Assembly: GCA_030431975.1 (NCBI GenBank)
Contig: JAUIHP010000006.1
Location: 186,001-250,000 of the forward strand
DNA from: a bacterium
GTDB lineage: Bacteria > Eisenbacteria > RBG-16-71-46 > CAIMUX01
Reading direction: 5' to 3'
DNA: 64,000 nucleotides
Below the pieces are notes generated by a model that saw nothing but the letters and a program-made list of their open reading frames with translations, was not told where the DNA came from and made no database searches. The translations under genes were made by a program, and so were the position numbers. Shown piece by piece: positions 26,148 to 35,782 of the stretch (positions within the stretch are counted from its first letter, which is position 1; each line of letters begins with the position of its first letter).

Positions 26148-28328
26148 GTGCTCGCTGCAGTCTTCGGGCTGCTCGCGATGATCGCCGCTTTCGCCGGTTG
26201 CTCCAGCGACAGCCCGCAGCCGGATGTGACGCCGCCGGCCGCCGTCGACGACCTGATGGCGACTTTGGTCACTCCCGACTCGACCGTTCTCATGTGGACG
26301 GCCACGGGCGATGACGGAGACATTGGCGCGGCCATCTCGTACCGCATCAAGACCGACTCCGCCGCCCTTACCGAAGAGAGCTGGGACTCAACTGCGGTCC
26401 TCGTGGCCCAACCGTTCGCGGGCGGGAACGCGGGGACCGTCGAGACCCTCACCCTCTACAACCTGGAAGTCGGCCGCCAGTACCTGGCGTTGCGTTCCCG
26501 TGACGAGGCCAACAACTGGTCTCCCGTTTCCAATTCGGTTCGGATCGAAGTCGGCGCGCAGGACACCATTCCGCCGGCGGCGATCGCGAATCTGGGCGTG
26601 GTCGGTGAGCCTTCGGCCTTTGATGTGACCTTGGCCTGGACGGCTCCGGGTGACGACGGCACAACCGGGCGGGCCGAGAGCTACGAGATCCGTCAACATA
26701 CCGAGTCCTTCACCGAAGCAGAGTGGGACACGGTCGGGACGGTCGTGGGAACGCCACCGGCCGGGCCGCCGGGAACGCTCGAGGACTTCAACGTCGGCGG
26801 GCTGGAGCCGAAGGCGACCTACTACTTCGCGATCCGTACCTACGACGAGATCGGAAACCGATCGCCGATCTCCAATCTCGTTCCCGTGATTACGGCGGCC
26901 GAGGACGAGATCCCGCCGGCAGAAGTGACCGACCTCTCCGTGTCGCTGGACGGTCTCGACACCATCGTCGTGCAGTGGTCGGCATCGGGAGACGACGGGA
27001 GCCTGGGCTTTGCCTCGGCGTATGACCTCCGTTACGCAAACGACCCGGAGACCTTGGACGCATGGACGGGGGCGACTCGCCTGACCACGGGCGCTCCCCG
27101 CGCCCCCGGCGATACGGAAACGTACCGGCTGGAGGATCTACCTCGTCGGACGCCGTATTTCTTCGCCGTGGAAGTGCTCGACAATGCGGGCAATCGCTCA
27201 CCGAGGTCGGCCGTCGCGACGATCAGCACCTCCGACTCCGTCTGTGTCGTCCGTCCCGATGGTACCGGCGACTACCCGACCATCGGGGACGCCCTCGCCC
27301 TCGGCGGTGGCTGCGAGATTCAACTGGAGGACGGCACCTACCAAGGCGAAGGCAACGCTGTCTGGCCGGCGAGTTCCAGTCCGGCGATCTATTCCGCATC
27401 CGGACGACCCGCTGCCTGTGTCATCGACTTTGACGGCCGCAACGTCAGCCTTCCACCGGCCGTTCGATTGAACGGGATCACCTTCGAGGACGCGGGCACG
27501 TTGGTGGCACGGGCCGCCGATTCAACCGGCTTCGTGCTCGACGTGTCCGACTGCGTTTTCGACGGCCTGCGAATCGCCGTTTCCGCGCCTGTGGATCGGG
27601 GACCGGCCGCCACGTTCCGCAACTGCGAGTTCCGTGACTGCGTCGCAGGTCCGGTCCTCAATCTAGGTATCGTCGACCTTCAGGACTGTTCGTTCCATGA
27701 CAACGCCGCGACGTTGGTCGTCGCGTACGATCTGAACGTTCAGCGGTGTACGTTCGAGGAGAACTCGATCGGAACCGGAGCCCTTCTACGATCCTTCAAC
27801 GATCTGACCGGACCGAATCGCTTTCTGGTCGAGGACTGTCGCTTCCTCGATACGCAGGGCGTCGTCCTCAGCCCGTTAAATGGTTTGCTCGAGATCCGCG
27901 GCAGCCTCTTCGCCGGCGGCAACGGGAGCTGCGTCGTTCTGGAAGGATCCGCCGCGCAGGCGCGCATCTCGGAGTCGACCTTCGTGCGCAACTTCGCGTC
28001 TTCCGGCAGCGTCGTTCGGGCCCAGAGCCCGGGAACGACCGTCGACATCGAACGTTCGATTCTGGTCGGCAACGGAGGTGGACAGTTGCTCTCGCTGAAC
28101 TCGTCGCCGACCGTGTCGGTGGCCTGCACGGACATCTTCGGAAACGCGCTCGGCAACTGGATCGGCGTCCTGTCCGGGCTGGGCACGACGATGAACAACC
28201 TCGAATTGGACCCGGACTTCTGCGATTGGACCGGCGGCGACTACGGACTGCAGAAGTCCTCGCCGTGTGCGGCCGCGCAGCAACCGGAGTGCGGCCGCAT
28301 CGGAGCCTTCGACGCCGTGTGCCCGTAG
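26148..28328 (+). CDS. Lipoprotein with three Fn3 domains and a beta-helix domain
   Basis: About 726 residues. Lipobox FAGCSS follows a hydrophobic stretch, so the product is an exported lipoprotein. Three Fn3 domains follow, each starting with (D)xxPPAxVxxL and holding WTATGDDGD or WSASGDDGS-like strands and RDEANNWSPVS or DNAGNRSPRS ends. From about residue 370 a right-handed beta-helix begins (VRPDGTGDYPTIGDALALGG, a pectin-lyase-like start), with rungs such as CVFDGLRIAV and CEFRDCVAGPVLNL and several Cys. Probably surface-displayed and perhaps glycan-binding; no lyase catalytic residues can be assigned. Start is uncertain: GTG 26148 leaves the signal peptide without basic residues, while ATG 26010 would overlap mscS by 109 nt. 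Confidence 0.82.
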   Translation: MLAAVFGLLAMIAAFAGCSSDSPQPDVTPPAAVDDLMATLVTPDSTVLMWTATGDDGDIGAAISYRIKTDSAALTEESWDSTAVLVAQPFAGGNAGTVETLTLYNLEVGRQYLALRSRDEANNWSPVSNSVRIEVGAQDTIPPAAIANLGVVGEPSAFDVTLAWTAPGDDGTTGRAESYEIRQHTESFTEAEWDTVGTVVGTPPAGPPGTLEDFNVGGLEPKATYYFAIRTYDEIGNRSPISNLVPVITAAEDEIPPAEVTDLSVSLDGLDTIVVQWSASGDDGSLGFASAYDLRYANDPETLDAWTGATRLTTGAPRAPGDTETYRLEDLPRRTPYFFAVEVLDNAGNRSPRSAVATISTSDSVCVVRPDGTGDYPTIGDALALGGGCEIQLEDGTYQGEGNAVWPASSSPAIYSASGRPAACVIDFDGRNVSLPPAVRLNGITFEDAGTLVARAADSTGFVLDVSDCVFDGLRIAVSAPVDRGPAATFRNCEFRDCVAGPVLNLGIVDLQDCSFHDNAATLVVAYDLNVQRCTFEENSIGTGALLRSFNDLTGPNRFLVEDCRFLDTQGVVLSPLNGLLEIRGSLFAGGNGSCVVLEGSAAQARISESTFVRNFASSGSVVRAQSPGTTVDIERSILVGNGGGQLLSLNSSPTVSVACTDIFGNALGNWIGVLSGLGTTMNNLELDPDFCDWTGGDYGLQKSSPCAAAQQPECGRIGAFDAVCP

Positions 28329-28379
28329 GGTAGGGAGGCATCGGGTGACAAGTCCCGGCCGAATCGCCACAATAGCCCT

Positions 28380-30497
28380 ATGAAGCTCATCAAGATCGGC
28401 GCTGCCGTCCTCAACCAAACGCCTCTCGACTGGGACCACAATCGGGACAACATTCTGAGCGCGATTCGCCAGGCGCGGGGCGACGGGGTCTCCATCCTCT
28501 GCTTCCCCGAACTTTGCATTCCGGGCTACGGCTGCGACGACGCGTTCTACTCTCCCGGCCTTTGGGACACGTCCCTCGAGGTGCTGCACGAGATCCTTCC
28601 CGAAACGAAGGGCATGGTTGTCGGACTCGGTCTCCCTCTGCTTTACAAGAACGGGCTCTTCAACTGCGCGGCACTCTGCGTCGACGGGAAGATCGCCGGA
28701 TTCACGGCGAAGCGCCACCTGGCCGGGGACGGACTCTATTACGAGCCGCGCTGGTTCAAGCCGTGGCCGAAAGACGTCGCGGCCGAGATCGAGATTCATG
28801 GTGTCGACTATCCCATCGGTGACATCCACTTCGAGATCGGCGACGTCAAGATCGGATTCGAAATCTGCGAGGACGCCTGGGTCGCGCAACGACCAGGCAG
28901 CGAGCTCTCCTCGCAGGGCGTGGACATCATTCTCAACCCAAGCGCCAGTCACTTCGCCTTCGGGAAGTTCGAAGTCCGCAAACGTTTCGTGCTGGAAGGG
29001 TCGCGGTCGTTCGGCGTGACCTATCTCTACAGCAACCTGCTGGGCAACGATGCCGGGCGCATTGTGTATGACGGCGGAGCCTTGATTGCAACCCGCGGCA
29101 CCATGGTCGCGATGGGCCCCCGCTTCATCTACGAACCGTTCCACATTACACAAGCCGTCATCGACGTCGATGCGACCCGCATGACGCAGGTCCGCACCGG
29201 AAGTTACCGTCCGAGCGTGGAAGCGGATCCCCATTGCGTCGAACTTCCCTTCGCCTATCCCAAAGGCCGATGGGACATCACCGGCCCCGAGGACATCGCG
29301 GCGACCAAAGCATCCTGGGAATCGGCGCCGGATCAGGAAATGGAGGAGTTCTCGCGAGTCATCTCCCTCGGACTCTTCGACTATATGCGGAAGAGCCGCT
29401 CACGCGGGTTCGTCGTTTCCCTCAGCGGCGGTGCGGACTCGGCAGCGGTTTCATGCTTGGCCGCGTTCAGTGTTTTCTTCGGACTGCAGCAGCTGGGACG
29501 GGAGCGACTGGAAGCCGCGCTCGACTATGTCTTCGGAACGGCCGAGCGCCCGCAGGCTCCCGCGACGGTGGATGTTCCCGTCGACGTACCGGAGGAAGAG
29601 TCTCCCGCGACCACGAACGAAGTGCCCGCGCCGACCTACGACTCCGAGGACATTGCGCGCCTTCGAACCGAAGCCCACGAACTGACCGGTCACCTCTTGA
29701 CCTGCGCTTATCAGGCGACGCGAAACAGCAGTGACACGACGCGCAATGCAGCCCGGGATGTCGCCAAGGCAATCGGCGCACTCTTCTTCGAGTTGGACGT
29801 CGATCAGTTCGTCGTCGATTACCGTTCCATGATTGCAGGAGCGATCGGGCGGGACCTGACCTGGGAACGCGATGACCTGACTCTGCAAAACATTCAGGCC
29901 CGTGTCCGCGCTCCCGGCGTTTGGATGCTGGCCAACTTGCGAAGCGCACTGCTTCTGGCCACCAGCAACCGGTCGGAGGCCGCGGTCGGATACGCGACGA
30001 TGGACGGAGACACCTGCGGCGGACTGAGTCCTATCGCCGGCATCGACAAGGACTTCCTGCGGCGCTGGCTGCGTTGGCTCGAAGTCGAAGGACCGGACGG
30101 ACACGGCCCCATTCCCGAGCTGCATTCCGTAAACGTGCAGCAACCGACAGCGGAGCTGCGTCCCAAGGAGGCGTCCCAAACCGACGAGGGCGACCTCATG
30201 CCCTATGAGCTGCTCGACGAGATCGAAGACCTGGCCATCGGCGACAAGCTGATGCCACTCGAAGTTTGGCAGGAGCTTTGTCACGAGCACCCGCAGCAGT
30301 CTCCGCAGCAACTGGCGACGTGGGTGCAACGCTTCTTTCGAATGTGGTGTCGCAATCAGTGGAAGCGCGAGCGGTACGCGCCGTCGTTTCACGTCGATGA
30401 CAAGAATCTCGATCCCAAAACCTGGTGTCGGTTCCCCATTCTGTCCGGCGGCTTCGAGCGGGAACTGGCTGCGCTGAGAGAAGAGGCGGGAATCTAA
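28380..30497 (+). CDS. nadE: Glutamine-dependent NAD+ synthetase
   Basis: 705 residues. Converts deamido-NAD to NAD+ with ATP and glutamine in the cytoplasm. The N-terminal glutaminase (nitrilase fold) shows the triad E44 (CFPELC), K111 (FTAKRH) and C163 (EICEDAW). The synthetase domain has the ATP-binding SGGADS loop at about residue 346 and ATSNRSEAAVGYATMDGDT. Compared with other two-domain NadE proteins there is an extra Pro/Glu/Thr-rich segment of about 35 residues after the SGGADS helix (near residue 390). Directly followed by the SDR gene, 2 nt after its stop, so both are one operon. Confidence 0.96.
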   Translation: MKLIKIGAAVLNQTPLDWDHNRDNILSAIRQARGDGVSILCFPELCIPGYGCDDAFYSPGLWDTSLEVLHEILPETKGMVVGLGLPLLYKNGLFNCAALCVDGKIAGFTAKRHLAGDGLYYEPRWFKPWPKDVAAEIEIHGVDYPIGDIHFEIGDVKIGFEICEDAWVAQRPGSELSSQGVDIILNPSASHFAFGKFEVRKRFVLEGSRSFGVTYLYSNLLGNDAGRIVYDGGALIATRGTMVAMGPRFIYEPFHITQAVIDVDATRMTQVRTGSYRPSVEADPHCVELPFAYPKGRWDITGPEDIAATKASWESAPDQEMEEFSRVISLGLFDYMRKSRSRGFVVSLSGGADSAAVSCLAAFSVFFGLQQLGRERLEAALDYVFGTAERPQAPATVDVPVDVPEEESPATTNEVPAPTYDSEDIARLRTEAHELTGHLLTCAYQATRNSSDTTRNAARDVAKAIGALFFELDVDQFVVDYRSMIAGAIGRDLTWERDDLTLQNIQARVRAPGVWMLANLRSALLLATSNRSEAAVGYATMDGDTCGGLSPIAGIDKDFLRRWLRWLEVEGPDGHGPIPELHSVNVQQPTAELRPKEASQTDEGDLMPYELLDEIEDLAIGDKLMPLEVWQELCHEHPQQSPQQLATWVQRFFRMWCRNQWKRERYAPSFHVDDKNLDPKTWCRFPILSGGFERELAALREEAGI

Positions 30498-30499
30498 CC

Positions 30500-31315
30500 A
30501 TGTCCATCGAGCAATACCTTCCACAGGATCTGTTCAAGAACAAATCGGTGTTCGTGACCGGCGGCGGCAGCGGAATCAACCTGGGAATCGCTCGCGCGTT
30601 CGCCACGGTCGGGGCCAACGTCGCCATTTGCGGTCGCACCGAGAGCAAACTCGAGTCCGCGCGGAAAGAGCTGGAAGATCTCGGGGCCGAGGTCGTGACC
30701 TCCGTCGCCGACGTTCGCGACTACAAAGCGTTGGAGGACGCAGTCGAGCGAACGAAGCGGGACCTGGGACCGATCCACGTTTTGGTTTGCGGAGCGGCGG
30801 GCAACTTTCTCTGTCCGACCGAGCAGCTTTCGACGAACGGATTCCAGTCGGTCGTCGACATCGATCTCGTCGGCTCCTTCAACTCATGCCGGGCCGCCTT
30901 CGAGCAGCTCAAGGAAACGCGCGGCTCGATTGTCTTCGTCTCCGCCGGACAGTCCCTGATCCCCTACATGGCGCAAGCTCACGCCGGAGCCGCCAAGGCC
31001 GGTGTCGACAACCTCATGCGCAACCTCGCCCTGGAGTGGGGCGCTTACGGGATTCGGTCCAACTCCATCGTCCCAGGTCCGATCGAAGGAACGGAAGGCA
31101 TGCGTCGACTGGCGCCCGGTGAGATCGGGGAGAAGCTGAAGCACGCGATTCCGCTTCGTCGTTTTGGAACCACGGACGAGATCGGTTCCGCGGCCGTCTT
31201 TCTGGCGTCGCCGTTGGCCGCCTACGTGACCGGCGCCACGCTCTCCGTTGACGGCGGGATGAACCTGCCCGGGTCGGGACTCTTCGGTCAGATCGTCATG
31301 GAGGCCATGAGTTAG
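30500..31315 (+). CDS. Short-chain dehydrogenase, 2,4-dienoyl-CoA reductase-like
   Basis: 271 residues. Rossmann start VFVTGGGSGINLGIARAFA with the TGxxxGxG-type NADP(H) site, then CGAAGNF and the catalytic-region segment VSAGQSLIPYMAQAHAGAAK. The usual YxxxK is not present: the Tyr position is Ala/His, Lys is kept (HAGAAKAGVDN), and the following LEWGAYGIRSNSIVPGPIEGTEGMRRL is the signature of 2,4-dienoyl-CoA reductases, which also lack the classical Tyr there. So a role in beta-oxidation of unsaturated fatty acids is likely. ATG start 2 nt after nadE; its stop overlaps the S41 gene by 1 nt (TAGTG). Confidence 0.88.
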   Translation: MSIEQYLPQDLFKNKSVFVTGGGSGINLGIARAFATVGANVAICGRTESKLESARKELEDLGAEVVTSVADVRDYKALEDAVERTKRDLGPIHVLVCGAAGNFLCPTEQLSTNGFQSVVDIDLVGSFNSCRAAFEQLKETRGSIVFVSAGQSLIPYMAQAHAGAAKAGVDNLMRNLALEWGAYGIRSNSIVPGPIEGTEGMRRLAPGEIGEKLKHAIPLRRFGTTDEIGSAAVFLASPLAAYVTGATLSVDGGMNLPGSGLFGQIVMEAMS

Positions 31316-33978
31316 TGTTCCGGTCCAGGGCGGTCGCGGGTCTCTCGCGGATCGCACGTCTCTTTCTGGTCGCGGGGTCCGCGGTCGTCTGTTGTGCAAC
31401 GACGCCGGGCGCTGAGTTCACGGCATCGGCCCAGGTCCCTCGGGAGGCCCAGGCCCCGCAGACGCTACAGGCCAACGAAGAAGAGCGGCCGGTCCTGCTG
31501 GAAGCAGTCTTTGAAGGCAAGGCCACGGACGGCGGCACTGGACTTCCGGCCGGTTGGCAAGTGCCGGCTTCCATTCGCGAGGCCGGCGGCGACGCCGTGG
31601 TCATGCGCGATCTGCAGGACAGCTACCTTCGCGTCCTCCCTGCGCCGCGAGTTCCCGCAGGCAACTCCGTCGACCCCGCGCCGGTGTTTCGCTGGGCACG
31701 CGGATCCGTCTTCACCACGCTTCGGTGCGAACCGTGGCGCGGCCGGCTCCTTCGTGTGTTGGTCGAAGCGCGCAGTCAACCCGGGCCCGGACCGGGGAGG
31801 CGTGAGGCCGGGCGCTTTTGGATTCGACTCGACAATGCCCGTTCCGGACGAATCCCACTTTTCTACGACGACACGCGTCGGAACCTGAACGGTCGCGACT
31901 GGAAAACCTACGCCATCGACCTCCCGGTTCTTGGGGAAGCCGAGACCCTTCGCATGGGAATCGATCTTCGACAGGGCGCCATCGATGTTCGTCGGATTCG
32001 GATCGTCGATCTCGGTCCATCCGGAGTCACCGAGTCGCAACCACTGAACGCCGAACAAATCCGGAACCTGGAGATCTTCGCCCGCATCTTCGGCTTCGTT
32101 CGCTTCTTCCATCCCAGCGACGAGTGCGCCTCGGTCGACTGGAACGAGTTTCTCGTCGACGCCATTCCTCGTGTCGTGTCTGCCGCATCCGAAGATTCGG
32201 CCAGGCCCGACTTCTCCGAAGCATCTGCCGGGTCTGCTTCGTCTGCCGGATCTGCTTCGTCTGCCGGGTCTGCGGCCGCCGCCGAGGACCCATTGGTGAG
32301 TGTCCTGCGTGATGTCTTCGGACCCGTCGCACCGGCGTTGGAGCTTGGCGGAGAGACGGCGCGTTCCGATGCCTGGGGCGGCACGGAGTTTCGATCCGGA
32401 ACTCAGGTTCCCGAGGGTGCCATCGAGGTTGTGCGTTGGTACCACTACGGTCCCGGATTTCAGGAGGGGAACCTGCCGTATCGGAGCTACCGCGAACGGG
32501 CTCCCATCGACTCGACCGGTGCCGTTCAGAAAGGCAGGGCAAGGTGGGAGGACGTTTTCGGATCCCAATCCCCGGATGGATCTCGGGCTTCAGCAGGATT
32601 CATCGACGAGAGCTACCGCTACGTCGTCGAACTCGAAGGCATCCCGGTCGCCGTGCCTTTGCAGCTCTACTCCGACGTGAGTGCCACGCTGCCGCACTCC
32701 GATCCGATCGAGCACGGGATCGGTCGGGCTGGCGAACCCTCCAAGCCAGCCGGCTTTCGAATGGTCTCGGAGGATCGTACGACCCGGCTGGCGGCTGTCA
32801 TTCTGCTATGGAATGTGGCGCAACACTTCTACCCCTATTTCGATGAGGTCAAGTGCGACTGGATGTCCGAACTCGCGCCGGCTCTAAAGGCTGCGGCCAC
32901 CGCGCGCGGGCAGGCCGAATTCATCGCGACGATCGAAAGGCTGCTGGTCCCCCTCGAGGACGGTCACGCTGGGGTCTACCCCTACTATGCCCGCAACAGC
33001 GGTCGGCTACCTCTGGAACTGGTCTGGGTCGACGACCAGATCGCCGTCTCGTGGATCGATCGTGAGGACGGCTGGCAATGGAACTCCGGTCCTCGCGCCG
33101 GAGACGTCATCCTTGGAATCGATCTCGAAGACACAGGAAACATCGTCGGCGTCTCTTCCTTGGTGGACTCCCTTGCCCGACAGATCTCCAGCCCAACGGA
33201 AGATTGGCGTCGACAACAGATTCTCGATCGGCTCACTCACGGACGGATCGGCCAAGGACGCACCGTTCGTTTTCGATCCGCAGACGGCGACAGTTTCGAG
33301 ACGACCTATGCGCTCATCCCTACCCAGGAAGTCGAGTCGCGCCGGCACCTCCGGGGACCCGCCACGATTGCACAGCTGGGGGATGGACTTCTCTATCTCG
33401 ACACACGTCGCGTCGACGAAGCACTGTTGCGAAAGTACTGGAACGCGTTGGCGGCCGCCCGTGGTGTCATCGTCGACTTTCGCGGATATCCGGAGCACTT
33501 GACCCAACAGTTCTTCGGGCATTGGCTGGTGGAACCCGCAGTTTCACCGAGTTGGTTGGTCGCAGCCGATCGGGCACCGGACGGCTTCCTTCGAAAACAC
33601 CAGATTCGAGTGTGGACGGTAAGTCCCGCCCTTCCCCGCGTTACCGCACCTACCGTCTTCTTGACGGACGCCCGCGCGATCAGCAAGGCAGAGACGTTTC
33701 TGACGATCGTCGATGAACACGATCTCGGTCCTATCGTCGGGTCGGCCACGGCGGGAACCACCGGGAATCGATTCACGGTGGCCCTGCCCGGCGGCCTTCG
33801 GGTCACACTGACAGGGATGAAGGTGCGTAAGCAGGACGGGTCGGACTTTCATGGCGTCGGTGTGACTCCGGACGTTCACATCAAGCCGACCCTGGACGGC
33901 GTACGCTCCGAGCGGGACGAAGTGTTTGAGAGAGGGTTGCTCGAACTTCAGTCTTTGATCGAGACAAAGGCACCGTAG
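31315..33978 (+). CDS. S41-family (tail-specific/CTP-like) peptidase, exported
   Basis: 887 residues. GTG start shares its G with the preceding TAG. An N-terminal hydrophobic segment with Cys-Cys (RLFLVAGSAVVCCAT) suggests export. About residues 60-240 look like a beta-sandwich; at 270-640 a helical and PDZ-like part (WNSGPRAGDVILGIDLEDTG). The C-terminal S41 core has VIVDFRGYPEH, the nucleophile in DARAISKAETFL and the closing GSATAGTTGNRFTVALPGG. Between about residues 304 and 322 there is a Ser/Ala/Gly repeat from three 18-bp units. Last gene of the nadE-SDR-S41 operon; physiological substrate unknown. Confidence 0.88.
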   Translation: MFRSRAVAGLSRIARLFLVAGSAVVCCATTPGAEFTASAQVPREAQAPQTLQANEEERPVLLEAVFEGKATDGGTGLPAGWQVPASIREAGGDAVVMRDLQDSYLRVLPAPRVPAGNSVDPAPVFRWARGSVFTTLRCEPWRGRLLRVLVEARSQPGPGPGRREAGRFWIRLDNARSGRIPLFYDDTRRNLNGRDWKTYAIDLPVLGEAETLRMGIDLRQGAIDVRRIRIVDLGPSGVTESQPLNAEQIRNLEIFARIFGFVRFFHPSDECASVDWNEFLVDAIPRVVSAASEDSARPDFSEASAGSASSAGSASSAGSAAAAEDPLVSVLRDVFGPVAPALELGGETARSDAWGGTEFRSGTQVPEGAIEVVRWYHYGPGFQEGNLPYRSYRERAPIDSTGAVQKGRARWEDVFGSQSPDGSRASAGFIDESYRYVVELEGIPVAVPLQLYSDVSATLPHSDPIEHGIGRAGEPSKPAGFRMVSEDRTTRLAAVILLWNVAQHFYPYFDEVKCDWMSELAPALKAAATARGQAEFIATIERLLVPLEDGHAGVYPYYARNSGRLPLELVWVDDQIAVSWIDREDGWQWNSGPRAGDVILGIDLEDTGNIVGVSSLVDSLARQISSPTEDWRRQQILDRLTHGRIGQGRTVRFRSADGDSFETTYALIPTQEVESRRHLRGPATIAQLGDGLLYLDTRRVDEALLRKYWNALAAARGVIVDFRGYPEHLTQQFFGHWLVEPAVSPSWLVAADRAPDGFLRKHQIRVWTVSPALPRVTAPTVFLTDARAISKAETFLTIVDEHDLGPIVGSATAGTTGNRFTVALPGGLRVTLTGMKVRKQDGSDFHGVGVTPDVHIKPTLDGVRSERDEVFERGLLELQSLIETKAP
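32224..32277 (+). repeat. Three 18-bp tandem repeats inside the S41 gene
   Basis: Units tctgccgg(g/a)tctgcttcg at 32224, 32242 and 32260 (last one changed at its end), encoding SAGSAS-type hexapeptides in a linker. In frame. Confidence 0.85.
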
Positions 33979-34272
33979 CGGGCTACCCGTTCCCCGTTCC
34001 TCGTTCCCCGTACGCCCCCAGACGCCTCATTCGCCGCCTCATTCGCCGCCACCTACGCCGCAAAGGCCCCACGCCGAGCCCCGCACGGCCCCGCACCCGC
34101 GGCGACCACCAACTCTCACCCGCCGTGAAACCCAGTCGAAGAAGATACGCCATTCGACCCCGTCCCTTCCCTTGGAGCGCGCTCTGTTCGTGCGTGCCCA
34201 TCCACCTCACCTTCGAAGGGCGATCTTCTTCGACGGCTTGCTTATGTCGAATGCATCACTGCGAGCAGCGAG

Positions 34273-35499
34273 TCACTCCACGAAGCGTCCGACGAACTCA
34301 CAGAGCCATGGCCCCGGAGTGCAGACGACACAAGAGCCGCCGCCTGGTCGCTGGAAGGAGACCAAACTCAAGGACTCGTTGAAGGCCGAGCACAGCTGCA
34401 CGAAGCCGTGGTCTATTCGCTGATCGCGCGATACATTCGGCGTCGGCACGTGACCGCCGGCAAGGAGCCACTCTCCGAACTCCTCGCTGCCCAGAAGCTC
34501 GGCGATGTAGCGCCCTTCGCTTTCTAGGTTCACCGATGGGTTGGAGGTATTGCCCGTACCTGGCTGTTCGAATTCCTGGTAGCCCTCTACGACAAGTGGA
34601 GACTCCGGCGGTAGGAACTGACGGAAGGCTTTGGCGGCCTGAAACCACTCTTCAGGAGAGTTCGGGTCATAGGCGAGCAACAGAGACTCCAAGCCGTTCG
34701 GGCCGCGATACAGATAGTGTTCGCGTCGCCGGTTCTCCGCCTCTTTCCCGATCTCTTTCGCGGTGTCTTTCCCGATCTCTTTCTTGATCGCTTTCCCGGT
34801 CCCTTTCTCGACCTGCCTCGAAGCCGCTCCCGGGAAGATCCCGTCCAGACGCTCCCCACCGGCCTCCTGAAACATCTGACGGCCCGTCGGCGTCCAGGAC
34901 CAACCCCACTGCCAGGTGCTTTCGCCGGAGGGATCCAGGAATCGGGCCAGGACTGAGGAGCCCTCGGTCGAAGGTTCCACGCAGATCTCGAGTGTTCGTT
35001 GGATCGGACGCGCGAAGTCCTCCTGAATGAGAAGTGTCGCTCTGCTGCAGACGAGTTCGTCCTGACCGCCAGGTTCGATCGAGAGAAGCCGCACCCGACC
35101 CCAGTCGAAGTCGATGACAGGGTCGTTCGAGCCCGGAACGACCGAAACTATATCTGTAGCGAACCCGCCTTTGACCCGCGGTCCCGGTACCTGCTCGTCC
35201 GGGTAGATGATCGGGCCTTCCGACGCGTCGTCCGCGTCTCCGCCGGAGCTTCCTCGCGGATTCGAGGCGGTAACGGCTTCCGGTTTGTCGAGAGCGCATG
35301 CGAACCAGCCGGTTGCAAGCAGTGCGGCAAAGAGCAGGGCGACCGCGGCCGCCGCTGGGCGGCGGAGCACCCACGCCGCCGCGTTGCCGGTGCTACCCGA
35401 GCTGCCCGTGCTACCGGTGCTACCGGTGCTACCGGTACTACCCGCTTTGCCCGTGCTGCCGGTGCTGCCGCGGAATCGTGAACCTTTGTGACCGTGCAT
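34273..35499 (-). CDS. Membrane or exported protein with collagen-like Gly-Ser-Thr N-terminus, unknown function
   Basis: 408 residues. Residues 11-38 are nine GxT/GxG-type triplets (mostly GST), encoded by a 9-bp DNA repeat. A hydrophobic segment (about residues 49-68, AAAVALLFAALLATGWFACA) follows, with a Cys at its end that might be lipidated, though the lipobox is imperfect. The rest is a soluble domain with several Cys (CSRATLL, LEICVEP, CVVCTPGPWLC) and a charged repeat segment (KEIGK units, about residues 223-250). No database family is recognised. ATG at 35499 is chosen because AAGGAGG lies 5 nt upstream; an ORF extension to 35556 is rejected. Convergent with the S41 gene across 294 nt of low-complexity DNA that shows no gene. 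Confidence 0.75.
   Translation of the reverse strand: MHGHKGSRFRGSTGSTGKAGSTGSTGSTGSTGSSGSTGNAAAWVLRRPAAAAVALLFAALLATGWFACALDKPEAVTASNPRGSSGGDADDASEGPIIYPDEQVPGPRVKGGFATDIVSVVPGSNDPVIDFDWGRVRLLSIEPGGQDELVCSRATLLIQEDFARPIQRTLEICVEPSTEGSSVLARFLDPSGESTWQWGWSWTPTGRQMFQEAGGERLDGIFPGAASRQVEKGTGKAIKKEIGKDTAKEIGKEAENRRREHYLYRGPNGLESLLLAYDPNSPEEWFQAAKAFRQFLPPESPLVVEGYQEFEQPGTGNTSNPSVNLESEGRYIAELLGSEEFGEWLLAGGHVPTPNVSRDQRIDHGFVQLCSAFNESLSLVSFQRPGGGSCVVCTPGPWLCEFVGRFVE
35386..35469 (-). repeat. 9-bp minisatellite encoding Gly-Ser-Thr triplets
   Basis: About nine copies of a 9-bp unit (ctaccggtg on the plus strand, some variants) in frame with the coding sequence. Almost every unit gives G-S-T. Confidence 0.88.
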
Positions 35500-35782
35500 C
35501 CATTCCTCCTTGTCGCGGTGCGACGGCGAGTCGTCGCCACGAGGAAGACGGAGCACAAAACGTGCCGGGTTGACCTCTCACAAAGCACAAGCTTCATAGA
35601 CCTTCGGCGGCGTGGTCGGTTGGGCGTTCGGATTTGATGGAACGTCTGACTGTCCGGTTGAGCCGCAGAGTCCCCTATGGTTCGCCCGTTGAGGTCGTGA
35701 TATCGTGGCGCTCCGTTGGGGTCGATTCCAACGAGCCGAAACGACTCTCAGTCCAGTTCTTTTCGAAGCTGCGAGGCTCTCC

